DNA of 64,000 nucleotides from NCBI RefSeq assembly GCF_003815015.1, contig NZ_RKRE01000001.1, positions 318,460 through 382,459 of the forward strand, in the 5' to 3' direction. The notes under the pieces were generated by a model that was given only the letters and a program-made list of their open reading frames with translations, searched no databases and was not told where the DNA came from. This document shows positions 24,666 to 33,398 of the stretch, piece by piece (within the stretch, counting starts at the first letter, position 1; every line of letters starts with the position of its first letter). Both the position numbers and the translations under genes were made by a program. The stretch comes from Thermodesulfitimonas autotrophica. GTDB taxonomy: Bacteria > Bacillota > Desulfotomaculia > Desulfotomaculales > Ammonificaceae.

Positions 24666-27600
24666 TTAGATTCCTTTTGCTCTTTCTTCCAAGCCGGGCG
24701 ATTTCAGCCGTGCCGTCCGCAGCGTCAGCACCGCGCTCTCGGCGCGCGTCACCTTCTTCGACGGTCTGAAGGTCTTGTCCGGGTAGCCGGAGACGATTTC
24801 CATCGCCGCCGCCTCCCTCACGGCCTCGCGCGCCCACGCGGGCACCCGGCCGAAGTCCTTGAACGCCGGGACGGGCTTCGCCGGCACCGCGCCGAACCGC
24901 TTCGCGAGCCGCGCCATCAGCACCGCTGTCTCGACGCGGCTGATGTCCCTCTCCGCGCCCAGCGTCCCGTCCGGGTAGCCGACCATCAGGCCCGCGTCGT
25001 AGACCGCCCGGGCAGCGGAAGCAAGGGTTCCGTCTGAAGCAGGCACGTCCTTGAACGGCACTTCCCCGCCGGGGTCCGGGAGGTCAAGCGCCGCCTTCAG
25101 GAGCTTGGCCACCTCGCCGCGCTTCGCAGGCAAATCGGGCAGCAGGTAGAGTTGCTCGCCGAAGACCTCCGGGTGCTCCTCCAGGAACACGCCCGCGGCC
25201 TTGTACGCCCAGTGCCTCTCGAAGTCGGCGTACCGCCAGAACCTCTTCTCGAAACACAGGAACTTCCGACCGTTCCGCTCGACCAGGCACTTCATCACAT
25301 GCCGGCCGGGGCCGAGAGACACGTCGCACTCGAAGCCGCCCTCGTGCAGCCGCGCCGCATGTTCGGCGCCGTCCACCATCACGCGGACGGAGGAAAGGCC
25401 GTGCGCGAATCCGCGCAACCTGCCGTTGCTTATGACCACTGTTACGTCCGGCACATCGGTGAAGCAGCCCAACTTGCATTCTCCGGATAGGATCAGGGTC
25501 GCTTTGCCGCCTTCGCGGTAAACCGCGTCGATCACGCCGTAGATGGCCCGGTCCACCGGAACCCAGGCATCCAGGGAGTCGTCGAAGATGAACGCGCCAC
25601 CCGAGAAGGTTATCCTGGCGCCGTTCGGCTTCCCGGTCACCACGACCTCGATCGTCCCGCCGTCCGGGCGGCAGACGATCTTGCCTTCGCCGTTGCTCGG
25701 TGCCTCAACGGACACGGAGACGCCGCGGGCCGAGACGGTTCCGGAGCCGCCCTTGCCCAAGTCGACCGTGAGATCCGGGTTGTAGCGGCCGCCACCGCCG
25801 CCGGACGAAACCGGAGAAGCCGCAGGAGCCGACGGGGCCGCGTTCAACTGGCTCAACGGCGCGTAGTAGACGTCGCCTAGCGTGACGGAATCCCACCTCG
25901 TCCACGCGACCCACTGCGGGGAAATCGCCGGGCCGTACCAGTCCGAAGCCTCGACCAGGTACTTCTTTCCGTCAGACAAGCCGAAGAGAAAAAGCACATC
26001 GTCCAGGTTGACAAGCGCCCACTTCCCGTCCTCGCTCACCCACGCGCCGTAGCAGTACTCGCCCGGGAAGGAAAGGACGGTCGTCGCGGAACCGCCTGCC
26101 AGGGACACCCTCGCCAGGCGGCAGGTCTCGCCATCATTGTCCACCCAGTAGAGATTCTGCCCGATCACCTGCGGCGTGTAAATGTTCGGCCACCACGACA
26201 CCGGGGCCACAATCAACGTGTCCGTTCCCGTGGTGACATCAATCGCGTGGAGCTGCCGCTTGTAGTTCACGTACTCCACGCAGAAGACCTTCCCGCCGCC
26301 AACGGCCGCCGCCTCGTGGGGCACCGCGTAGCCGTCGCTCGTCAGGAACCTCCCCTGCCGCGCGGCAATGTCGAAGAGGTAAACGTCGCCGTTGACCGTG
26401 GTCGCGGCGTAGACGCCGTCCGTGGCCACGCTCCCGGGGGAAACGCCCATCGGGATCAGTTCTCCGGTAGCGAGGTTAAGGACGTTCGGGTTGTTGCGGC
26501 ATACCGCAAAGCCGTTCCGCACCTGGAGGCCGTAGCCGAAGTTGGCGCCGGTCGATATCTTCTGCTCGGTTTTCGCCGCCGGGTCGAACCGGTACACATC
26601 GCCGTCCTTGACGTAGTACATCGTTCCTCTTTCGTCGAAGGCCGGGAAGTCTTCATCGGAAGGGGTGCTCAGCGCCGTCGGGGCAAGCGCAGGTTTGAGA
26701 TAGTTCACCGTGCATAGGGCCGCCGCTGATTCTCGACCTGCACAGTCTTTCACTTTCAGGTAAATGGTTTTCGTGCCTTCGCCCGAAAGGGTAAAAGGTA
26801 GATCCGTGGAGAACGGGCCGCCGGGGACCCACTGGGTCCAGGAACATGCAACCCAGGATGCACCAGTGAAATTAGGGTCTTCACTGAGCATGAATTCCGA
26901 GGGTTCCACGTCTTCTGTTACGCTTACATGAAACGTTATGGACGGCGAGAGCACTACCGAAGAATCGGCATAGAAATCATTTACGTTCGGCGGTGCTGCG
27001 TCGTAACACACGCTCTGCGTTAAATCCGTTGTGTTTCCGTTCGCGTCGCGCAATCTGACATAGATAGTCTTCTTTCCGGGCGAAGACAGCGTAATGCTTG
27101 CCGTCATCGGTGAACCGGAGAAGGGTTGCCACGACGAGCCAGTAAAGGCTGGATCGGTCCCAATCATAAAGTCCGTTACCGCATTGTTATCTGATCCATA
27201 AACTGTAAAAGAAACCGTTGCATTAGTGACCACTATAGACCCGTCTGTAAGAACCGGTAACTCTGTGAAGAAGGAAAGTGAACCGACAGGGCACACATTG
27301 TCGATCCCCACCGGCGGGTCGTAGATGCCTTTATTGGTCATTGCGAAAACCGTATTGTTCGGTGCTGCGAATAGATACGTGGTTACCGCATCTATCGGGA
27401 TCCCGGTCGAGAAGCTAAACCACGTTTGCCCGCCGTCTACGGATTTAAACACTTCATTTCTCCCAGAGGGAAGATCGACGCTGAGATAGATGCTGTTTTG
27501 GGCATCTATCGCCACCGCCCTGGCGCTAACGTTCTGGAGCACTCCGCCCAGAGGAATTTGTATCGCACTCCAGTTGATGCCGTCTGTGCTTTTTCCGGAG

Positions 27601-29162
27601 CCGCATCCGCAGGCGAAAAACGTGCCGTAAATATCTTGAGTAATGGTTGTAGCGTAACAATTAGTGAACACCAGGTTCCAGGACGTTGCCCCGGGAGACC
27701 ATCGGTAGATGTACCAGTTCGCGTTCGAACCGACGTACGCCGTGCCGTCCGGGGCAACGTAAAGCGATTGCGGGGTCACTGGTAATGCAGGGCCGTATGT
27801 TGCCCACGTTAACCCATTATCGGTGCTCTTGTAGACGTTATAAAGATCGCTGTAATAGAGGTTTCCGTAAACGTCTTTTGCAATGCTGTTTACTCCAGCG
27901 GTAACAGACGCTACCGGAGTGCCGTCTGCCGGCGATACCTTATAGAAACCTCCTCCGGCTACGGCGTAACAAAGGTAGCCATCGTTGCTGACGAGCATGC
28001 CCTGGCCCCTTGGCAGGCCGCCTACACCGATGAACGGTTTCCAGGATTGTCCGCCATCAGTTGACTTATAGATGCCGTACGGCGACCGGGCAAATAAAGT
28101 GGTGGCGTCCAATGCTACCATGTTCATCCCGGAAAGCGCCAGCACTTGGTCGGTTCGGACGCCCCACCGCATCCCTTGACTGAAAAAAGTTGCCGTAATT
28201 CCGTCAGTGCTCTTGAATACGCCAAGGGGTGTTCCGATGAAGTATCCGTCAGGCGTGTGCGTTACAGCAGCGACGCTGAAACCCGGATATAACCCGTTAG
28301 TGGAAACGCCGCTCCAGGTTGTCCCCCCGTCTGCGCTCGTCTGAAATCCAGCAGGAGTGCCGGCGATGAAGGTTGAACCGTCGATTCCTATGCTGGTTGC
28401 TCCTGGCCAGCCGGCGGTTGTTGTCATATCTGTCCAGGTTACGCCGCCGTCGACGGACTTGTAAACGCGGTAGTAAGTAACACCTCCCAGCGTTAACTGA
28501 AAAGCTCCGTAAATTGTGCCTGTTGCGTCGCAGGATATGCTCGCTTTGTTGTTCATCGCAAGGGCACCTGGCGCAGTCAGAGATGCCCAGGTATTACTAT
28601 CAAACGGTTTCTTTAATACAGTCGAACCTTTAAAAATGAAAATGTTGTTTGACAGGTCGGTCCACACTGGAGCGTCATAATAGGCGGTAGTGTTTATGTC
28701 TACCCAGTTCACTCCGTCGGTGGTATATTTAAGCCCGTATACAGTCGCCGCGTAAACCTCCCCGGCTATACTGGAGATGGTAGGATAGTACGACTGGGCA
28801 GGACCTAGTGCCGAAGTATACTTCCATGTCGCACCGTCGGTCGTCCAGTACACCCGGTAGTCCTTACCTGCGACGTAAACTGCGCCACTTACTTGATCGT
28901 AAGCGATATCGCTTACTCCCTGGTTGGTAAATCCCGGATCGGCCCAAGCGGGCGTACAATCCGTCCATGTTGTGCCCCCATCGGTCGATCTAAAAACGCC
29001 GTAGGAAGTAGTTGCATAAAGAGCCGTAGGGGTCCGAAGAAAAACTCGTACATCGCCCCCGTAAGGCCCGCTCGGGTACCACTGCGTGGTCAGCGCCCAC
29101 GCGGGCGAAGCGGCTAACAACACCGCCAGCAAGAAACCGAACAGCAAAAGTAGTCGTCTCAA
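24666..29162 (-). CDS. secreted beta-propeller surface protein with C-terminal SLH domains
   Basis: 1498 aa. TTG at 29162 follows AAAGGAGGGCTGAATCC and begins a signal peptide (RRLLLLFGFLLAVLLAASPAWA). Residues about 30-640 hold repeated Asp-box segments such as FRSTDGGTTW and YKSTDGGQSW, the hallmark of sialidase/VPS10-type propellers. Ig-like repeats follow, then a second propeller-like part (YYVKDGDVYRFDP). After a Gly-rich linker and an adhesive-like domain, two SLH repeats (about 1330-1490; VPASDGTLASAARAVYDAGLMVGYPDGTL and AWAREAVREAAAMEIVSGYPDKTF) anchor the protein to cell-wall polymer. A role in adhesion or substrate contact is inferred. Confidence 0.9.
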   Translation of the reverse strand: MRRLLLLFGFLLAVLLAASPAWALTTQWYPSGPYGGDVRVFLRTPTALYATTSYGVFRSTDGGTTWTDCTPAWADPGFTNQGVSDIAYDQVSGAVYVAGKDYRVYWTTDGATWKYTSALGPAQSYYPTISSIAGEVYAATVYGLKYTTDGVNWVDINTTAYYDAPVWTDLSNNIFIFKGSTVLKKPFDSNTWASLTAPGALAMNNKASISCDATGTIYGAFQLTLGGVTYYRVYKSVDGGVTWTDMTTTAGWPGATSIGIDGSTFIAGTPAGFQTSADGGTTWSGVSTNGLYPGFSVAAVTHTPDGYFIGTPLGVFKSTDGITATFFSQGMRWGVRTDQVLALSGMNMVALDATTLFARSPYGIYKSTDGGQSWKPFIGVGGLPRGQGMLVSNDGYLCYAVAGGGFYKVSPADGTPVASVTAGVNSIAKDVYGNLYYSDLYNVYKSTDNGLTWATYGPALPVTPQSLYVAPDGTAYVGSNANWYIYRWSPGATSWNLVFTNCYATTITQDIYGTFFACGCGSGKSTDGINWSAIQIPLGGVLQNVSARAVAIDAQNSIYLSVDLPSGRNEVFKSVDGGQTWFSFSTGIPIDAVTTYLFAAPNNTVFAMTNKGIYDPPVGIDNVCPVGSLSFFTELPVLTDGSIVVTNATVSFTVYGSDNNAVTDFMIGTDPAFTGSSWQPFSGSPMTASITLSSPGKKTIYVRLRDANGNTTDLTQSVCYDAAPPNVNDFYADSSVVLSPSITFHVSVTEDVEPSEFMLSEDPNFTGASWVACSWTQWVPGGPFSTDLPFTLSGEGTKTIYLKVKDCAGRESAAALCTVNYLKPALAPTALSTPSDEDFPAFDERGTMYYVKDGDVYRFDPAAKTEQKISTGANFGYGLQVRNGFAVCRNNPNVLNLATGELIPMGVSPGSVATDGVYAATTVNGDVYLFDIAARQGRFLTSDGYAVPHEAAAVGGGKVFCVEYVNYKRQLHAIDVTTGTDTLIVAPVSWWPNIYTPQVIGQNLYWVDNDGETCRLARVSLAGGSATTVLSFPGEYCYGAWVSEDGKWALVNLDDVLFLFGLSDGKKYLVEASDWYGPAISPQWVAWTRWDSVTLGDVYYAPLSQLNAAPSAPAASPVSSGGGGGRYNPDLTVDLGKGGSGTVSARGVSVSVEAPSNGEGKIVCRPDGGTIEVVVTGKPNGARITFSGGAFIFDDSLDAWVPVDRAIYGVIDAVYREGGKATLILSGECKLGCFTDVPDVTVVISNGRLRGFAHGLSSVRVMVDGAEHAARLHEGGFECDVSLGPGRHVMKCLVERNGRKFLCFEKRFWRYADFERHWAYKAAGVFLEEHPEVFGEQLYLLPDLPAKRGEVAKLLKAALDLPDPGGEVPFKDVPASDGTLASAARAVYDAGLMVGYPDGTLGAERDISRVETAVLMARLAKRFGAVPAKPVPAFKDFGRVPAWAREAVREAAAMEIVSGYPDKTFRPSKKVTRAESAVLTLRTARLKSPGLEERAKGI

Positions 29163-29166
29163 GGAT

Positions 29167-29517
29167 TCAGCCCTCCTTTTGTGATTGATTGACCGATTGC
29201 GTAAGGTTTGCCAGCGCGCTCCGCTCATCCCGGCGAATCGCTTCGCCCGGCACGCCCAGAGCGGCCGCCGCCTCCTCCGGCGTCAGCCCCTCCTGATAGC
29301 GGAGCGCCAGCACCGTTTGCTGCTCCGGTGAAAGTTCGCCGACGGCCCGGGCGAGGACGTTTTTCCGGTCCCGCGCCGCGTAGCGGAGCAGCGCGGCCTT
29401 CAGCTCTTCCAGCTCTCGCGACAGCAGTTCCAGTTCTCGTTGGAGATTGTCCGGCACCGCCCGGGCCAGCGATTCCAGGTCCCCCAACTCCGCGACGGAA
29501 CATTCGAACCGCTTCAA
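29167..29517 (-). CDS. sigma region 4-like DNA-binding protein
   Basis: 116 aa, TTG at 29517 overlapping the stop of the upstream gene (TTGA). The C-terminus (GELSPEQQTVLALRYQEGLTPEEAAAALGVPGEAIRRDERSALANL) is a sigma-70 region 4 helix-turn-helix; the N-terminal half is a helical coiled segment without region 2. It could be a partner subunit for the sigma-like protein encoded at 30.2-30.8 kb, by analogy to split sigma factors, or an independent regulator. It ends 5 bp before the SLH surface-protein gene. Confidence 0.7.
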   Translation of the reverse strand: MKRFECSVAELGDLESLARAVPDNLQRELELLSRELEELKAALLRYAARDRKNVLARAVGELSPEQQTVLALRYQEGLTPEEAAAALGVPGEAIRRDERSALANLTQSVNQSQKEG

Positions 29518-29711
29518 GGCGTGTCCACCCTTTCCGGTAAAATAGTTCCGGTCAATCGATGACAAATCTCTATTTGCGAGCGCCGCCTCTCTTCCAGGAT
29601 CCGCGCCAGCCTGTGCGGCGTCTCGCCCATCTCCCGAAGAATTTCCGCAATTTCGATCAGCGTTGCGAAGGCGCCATTACTTATTTGCGCGCCGGTTCCA
29701 TGCCACTCCAA
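29514..29711 (-). CDS. small helical protein (65 aa)
   Basis: TTG at 29711 lies 8 bases after AAGGGAG. The product begins LEWHGTGAQISNGAFATLIEIAEILREMGETPHRLARILEERR and is helical, like a small coiled-coil adaptor. It overlaps both neighbours and belongs to a chain of translationally coupled genes with sigma-like proteins. Confidence 0.55.
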   Translation of the reverse strand: MEWHGTGAQISNGAFATLIEIAEILREMGETPHRLARILEERRRSQIEICHRLTGTILPERVDTP

Positions 29712-29898
29712 GGACAACACTCCCTTCATTCGGTCGTTCCCGCGCCAGCTTCGCCAGTTCTACCACGTCTTCGGCGGTGAATACTTCGATTCGCCGACCC
29801 CAGTTGACGAGAAATTTAGCGTCCACGAGCGCAACGCTCAGGCCGTGCCTGCGGAGCTCCAGGATCGCTTCCGCTACGATTGCCGCGTCTGTGTTCAG
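29677..29898 (-). CDS. small protein apparently starting at CTG (73 aa)
   Basis: A clear frame (NTDAAIVAEAILELRRHG..VALVDAKFLVNWGRRIEVFTA) runs from the stop of the previous gene to TAA at 29677. No ATG, GTG or TTG is available after an upstream stop. A CTG at 29898 overlaps the previous TGA (CTGA) and is 7 bases after GGAGG, so CTG initiation is likely. The product looks like a compact alpha/beta domain. No family recognised. Confidence 0.55.
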   Translation of the reverse strand: MNTDAAIVAEAILELRRHGLSVALVDAKFLVNWGRRIEVFTAEDVVELAKLARERPNEGSVVLGVAWNRRANK

Positions 29899-30227
29899 GC
29901 CAACCCCTCCTCTTCCACGAGTTTTTGCTCTTCTTTAGTTAGTTTGTCCCACGGCCAGACGGCGTTTCCCCGGGTCTCGGCCGCCCACTCGGCAGTGTAG
30001 GGAACAGCGGCCGCGATCCATCCAGGCGATTGCAGGTCGCCTTCCTGGAGGATAACGTAAACGTCGAAGCCTTCCCCGTCGGAGACAAACACCGAGTCTT
30101 TGCTTTGTCCGCTTTCTAAAGCGGCGTCAATGGCCCGCCGCAGGGCCAAAAGACCCTGGCGGTTCCCCACGATGAACGCGTCGTCGTGGTGCGACGTCTG
30201 TGCGTAAATGTGCAGCACGGCAGTCAT
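29895..30227 (-). CDS. hypothetical protein (110 aa)
   Basis: ATG at 30227 overlaps the TGA of the sigma-like gene (ATGA). MTAVLHIYAQTSHHDDAFIVGNRQGLLALRRAIDAAL is followed by a beta-hairpin rich segment and a negatively charged tail. Part of the translationally coupled chain. No family recognised. Confidence 0.65.
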   Translation of the reverse strand: MTAVLHIYAQTSHHDDAFIVGNRQGLLALRRAIDAALESGQSKDSVFVSDGEGFDVYVILQEGDLQSPGWIAAAVPYTAEWAAETRGNAVWPWDKLTKEEQKLVEEEGLA

Positions 30228-30772
30228 CCCGAAATTTCAGCTCCTTCCATCAACTTTTGCGCTTTCCTCCTCACCCGCTGCCAGGCGTTGTCCAGGGATT
30301 TCCAGGAGATGCCGGTTGCCTCTTCGACTTCCCGGTAGCTCCCGCCCAAAAGGTGGACCCGCAAAGCCAAACTCTCCAACGGCGTCAGGTCCAGCTCCCG
30401 GATCAGCCACCGAAGGAAGTCCGTATCGGATAGAGAATCTTCAGCCGGTGCAACCGAACAAGGCACCGTTTCCCCCAGGGTGCGGCGCTCTTTTTCGTCC
30501 ACCGGCTCGTCGAGGCTCCGCTGGAAGACCCGGCCCTTCCTGGACTGGACGCGCAGGAAGGCGCGCACTGCGAACTCCACGTGTCGCTTGCACCACGTCT
30601 TAAGTGAAGACAGCGCCGGGTCGTAGGTTTTGCACGCCTGCCACAGCGCGATGCGCGCCTCCTGCTCCAAATCCTCCCTGCTTATTGCCGGGTCGCGTAG
30701 AGCTTCCGCGCGGGCCGCCGCCCACCGCAGAAACGCCCACGCGAACGGGGGTTCGACCCATGCTTCAGTCAT
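30224..30772 (-). CDS. sigma-70-like transcription factor
   Basis: 182 aa, ATG at 30772 overlapping the TGA of the upstream gene. REDLEQEARIALWQACKTYDPALSSLKTWCKRHVEFAVRAFLR fits sigma region 2, and LTPLESLALRVHLLGGSYREVEEATGISWKSLDNAWQRVRRKAQKL fits region 4. The spacing recalls SigH or phage/plasmid sigma factors. It heads a run of overlapping small genes ending with the SLH surface-protein gene, which may be its target. Confidence 0.75.
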   Translation of the reverse strand: MTEAWVEPPFAWAFLRWAAARAEALRDPAISREDLEQEARIALWQACKTYDPALSSLKTWCKRHVEFAVRAFLRVQSRKGRVFQRSLDEPVDEKERRTLGETVPCSVAPAEDSLSDTDFLRWLIRELDLTPLESLALRVHLLGGSYREVEEATGISWKSLDNAWQRVRRKAQKLMEGAEISG

Positions 30773-30983
30773 CAAGCTCCCATACCTCCGCTTCCTGACG
30801 GCGTGCCAGCTCCTCCGCTGCTCCGCGGCAGCGCCTCAGCGCATCCTCCACGGCATTCAGGAGTTCCGCGACTCCCGAAGGATCGTAGGGGAACACTTCG
30901 GCCTTCTCCTTCAGCCTCCGCGCGGCGCCGTAGAGGTCGCCCGCCGCGTCCAGAAAAGGGATCAGGTCTCCGCCGTACGGCAA
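30765..30983 (-). CDS. small helical protein, paralogue of the one at 31.2 kb (72 aa)
   Basis: TTG at 30983 is about 10 bases after GGAGGAGG. Begins LPYGGDLIPFLDAAGDLYGAARRLKE and contains AVEDALRRCRGAAEELAR. The 31178-31399 product has the same layout (LPNG..., AEDAAYRCRRAVNSAR), so the two arose by duplication. Both start with TTGCC. Function unknown. Confidence 0.6.
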   Translation of the reverse strand: MPYGGDLIPFLDAAGDLYGAARRLKEKAEVFPYDPSGVAELLNAVEDALRRCRGAAEELARRQEAEVWELDD

Positions 30984-31013
30984 AGCTCGCGCACCTCCTC
31001 CCGCAGTCTCCTC

Positions 31014-31053
31014 GAAAAAAGAGGAAGCCCGGGTTCAATGCCCGGACCTCCTC
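31014..31053 (-). terminator. intrinsic terminator
   Basis: Minus-strand stem with arms 31021-31033 and 31041-31053 (GAGG...CCGGG), then TTTTTTCG. Just upstream of the 30765-30983 gene. Confidence 0.7.
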
Positions 31054-31134
31054 CCGAAAGCGAACTCTCCCGGCCGACCACTCCCTTCCTGCCCCCGGCG
31101 GATCCGGCCGCACCCCCGCCGGAGTCTCGTTCCG

Positions 31135-31170
31135 AAAAAGAAAAGGAGCTGCCTCTTTTGGGACAGCCCC
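31135..31170 (-). terminator. intrinsic terminator after 31178-31399 gene
   Basis: Minus-strand stem GGGGCTG / CAGCTCC and TTTTCTTTTTC. Together with the hairpin 100 bp further on, it leaves two terminators between the paralogous small genes. Confidence 0.7.
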
Positions 31171-31177
31171 TGCAGCG

Positions 31178-31399
31178 TCAGACCCGAGTGTGCCGGTCGA
31201 CAGCCTTTCGTTTCCCTAGGAGCCGCGCGGAGTTCACTGCCCGGCGGCATCTGTAGGCGGCGTCTTCAGCCTCGGCGACCAACTTCTCTGCTTCTTCGAG
31301 CGGGAGCAGCTTCTTTGACGCCTCGCGCAGCCGCTCCGCGGCGGCAAAGAGCTCTTCCGTTATCTGCTGGAAAGAAGCCGAGGGAAAACCGTTTGGCAA
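31178..31399 (-). CDS. small helical protein, paralogue of the one at 30.8 kb (73 aa)
   Basis: TTG at 31399 is selected by analogy to its paralogue (both begin TTG-CCR) and by the spacing to AAGGGG; an earlier ATG touches that site. The product is helical with a cysteine in AAYRCRRAV and a basic C-terminus. It starts 14 bp after the chemoreceptor gene stop. Confidence 0.55.
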   Translation of the reverse strand: MPNGFPSASFQQITEELFAAAERLREASKKLLPLEEAEKLVAEAEDAAYRCRRAVNSARLLGKRKAVDRHTRV

Positions 31400-31412
31400 A
31401 GCGACCATCCCC

Positions 31413-32984
31413 TTAAAGTTTGAACACTTTTACCGCTTCTTGCAGTTCCGCCGCCTGCTGCGCGAGCTCCGCGGCCATCTGCCCCACCTGCTCCGCCACG
31501 CGGCTCGCCTCCTGGACCGACTGCGCTGCGTTTTGGGTCCCCTGGCTCGCCTGCTCCGTGGCCTGCGCGATGTCCCGGATCCCGGCTAAAGTGTCCGCCA
31601 CGCCTTTGAGGATGCTCTTGAGCCTTTCCTCCGTGCCGACCACGGCCTGGACGCCCTCATGCACCGTGGCCGAAGCCCGGTCGATGGCGCTGACTGCTTC
31701 GCCGGTGCCCTGTTGGATCTCCGCGATGATCTTGCTGATTTCTTCCGCCGCGTGGGCCGATTGCTCCGCGAGTTTTCGCACCTCTTCCGCCACCACCGCG
31801 AAGCCGCGCCCGTGCTCGCCGGCGCGCGCCGCCTCGATCGCGGCGTTGAGCGCCAGAAGGTTGGTCTGCTCCGCGATGCCCTTGATCACTTCCGTGATTT
31901 GGCCGATGGCCGCGGAGCGCTCGCCCAGCTCCTTCACGAGACCGGCGCCCTTATCGACCGCCTCCTGGGCGTTCCGGATGCCGCTTACCGCACCGTCCAG
32001 CGCTCGGATGCCCTCGTTCGCCTCCCGCTCCATTCTGTCGGCGATCTCCGCCGCCGTCTGGGCGTGCGCCGCCGTCTCCTCCGCTCCCGCCGAGAGCTCC
32101 TCGACGGTCGCCGCCACCGTCTGGACCGTTGCCGACAGCTCCTCCGCCGATGCGGCGAGGTTCTCGCTCCTGCCGCGGGTCTGGGTTGCGGCTTCCTGGA
32201 CCCGGGTCGCCAGGTCCCGCAACTGGCCGACCATCCGCCCGGTCGCGTCGGCGAGCATCCGCAGCGCCCGGAAGCGCTGCGCGCCCAGGTCGACCTGGGA
32301 AAGGTCCCCGTCAGCTACTTTTTTCAGCTGCTCGGCCGTCTTTTCGATCGGCGCCACAAACCGGTTGACGAGCGGCACTATTATTAGGACCGAGAGCAGG
32401 ACCGCGATCAAGCCGACCAGGCCCGCCGTCCACGCCATCCTGGCGATCGTCGCTTTAACGTGAGAGAGGGGTATCCCGACGAACCACATCCCGACAACTT
32501 TACCCTGGGCATCCCGTAACGGCATATATGCCGTGAGGTGGGGCGTCCCGGCCACGTCGGCCTCGCCGTAATAGTTCTGCCCCTGCTTCAAGACCGCCTC
32601 GACCACGTAGGGGGCCGCCTTGGTCCCGACTTTCCGATTCCCCGCAGCGTCCTTCACGGTAGTCGCCACGCGGGTGTCGCCCATAAAGACGGTCGCCTCA
32701 ACACCGAAATCTTCCTTCACCTGGTCGACGACTTCAAAGTTCCCGTTCATCAGAACGTTGCCCTTGTAAAGCTTGTCCCCCTCCACGCGCCACGCGCCGG
32801 GGTAGTGATGTTCGAAGAGCATGTCGTAGGTCCCGACAAGGTTCTGTTTCAGGTTTTCTTGTAGATGGTTCGTCGTGCTCGACCGCATAACGAACGTTCC
32901 GGCGACGGTGCAAGCGATTGCTGTAAAGATTACGGCAGCGGCCACCAAAGCAGCAACCACGTTCTGCAGCTTGAGCTCGCGCAC
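31413..32984 (-). CDS. methyl-accepting chemotaxis protein
   Basis: 523 aa, GTG at 32984 after GGGAGG. A first membrane segment (about residues 8-32), a Cache-type extracytoplasmic sensor ([16 protein letters not shown]...[28 protein letters not shown]), a second membrane helix near 185-210, a HAMP domain and the signalling domain follow. The signalling tip [45 protein letters not shown] is intact. The sCache type with a cleavable-ligand style pocket often senses small organic acids, but no ligand can be named. No other chemotaxis gene is present here. Confidence 0.95.
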   Translation of the reverse strand: MRELKLQNVVAALVAAAVIFTAIACTVAGTFVMRSSTTNHLQENLKQNLVGTYDMLFEHHYPGAWRVEGDKLYKGNVLMNGNFEVVDQVKEDFGVEATVFMGDTRVATTVKDAAGNRKVGTKAAPYVVEAVLKQGQNYYGEADVAGTPHLTAYMPLRDAQGKVVGMWFVGIPLSHVKATIARMAWTAGLVGLIAVLLSVLIIVPLVNRFVAPIEKTAEQLKKVADGDLSQVDLGAQRFRALRMLADATGRMVGQLRDLATRVQEAATQTRGRSENLAASAEELSATVQTVAATVEELSAGAEETAAHAQTAAEIADRMEREANEGIRALDGAVSGIRNAQEAVDKGAGLVKELGERSAAIGQITEVIKGIAEQTNLLALNAAIEAARAGEHGRGFAVVAEEVRKLAEQSAHAAEEISKIIAEIQQGTGEAVSAIDRASATVHEGVQAVVGTEERLKSILKGVADTLAGIRDIAQATEQASQGTQNAAQSVQEASRVAEQVGQMAAELAQQAAELQEAVKVFKL

Positions 32985-33002
32985 GAAAAACTACCTCCCT
33001 TT

Positions 33003-33329
33003 TTAACTTTTAACTTCGTCTACCCGCAGCTTCGACCCGTCCGCCTCACCCCGGACGGTGAGCGGCTTCCCCACGTGGGACTCGATGGCCTTCCTGGCGG
33101 ACTCGGAATCGCAGTTCCCAGGCACCAGGACGTAGTTCCTGCCGCCCGCCGAAAGCAAGTACCAGCTGCCGTCCTTCCGGACAACGCCGGTGACGGTATC
33201 TTTTTGTTCGGCGCATACGGCAGGTTTTGGCGCTCCGCTGCTCCTGATCGGGCGTATGTCCTTCTTCGCGCCGCACCCCGCGGCCAAGAGACAGCCTGTG
33301 ACAAGAACTGCAACAACCTTCTTCCGCAA
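33003..33329 (-). CDS. small lipoprotein (108 aa)
   Basis: TTG at 33329 follows AAGGGTGG. The N-terminus RKKVVAVLVTGCLLAAGC is a lipoprotein signal with lipobox LAAG-C. The mature part (DTVTGVVRKDGSWYLLSAGGRNYVLV.....KPLTVRGEAD) looks like a small OB-like beta barrel. It should sit on the outer face of the membrane. It lies between the 17-haem cytochrome and the chemoreceptor, bounded upstream by two terminators. Confidence 0.7.
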   Translation of the reverse strand: MRKKVVAVLVTGCLLAAGCGAKKDIRPIRSSGAPKPAVCAEQKDTVTGVVRKDGSWYLLSAGGRNYVLVPGNCDSESARKAIESHVGKPLTVRGEADGSKLRVDEVKS

Positions 33330-33363
33330 AATACCACCCTTTCTTTGAAAGTCTTGCGCCTGA

Positions 33364-33398
33364 AACAAAAAGAAACGGGAACAGTAGTGCTCCCGTTC
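33364..33398 (-). terminator. intrinsic terminator, second of a tandem pair
   Basis: Minus-strand stem AACGGGAGC / GTTCCCGTT followed by TCTTTTTGTTTC, directly before the lipoprotein ribosome-binding site. Confidence 0.8.
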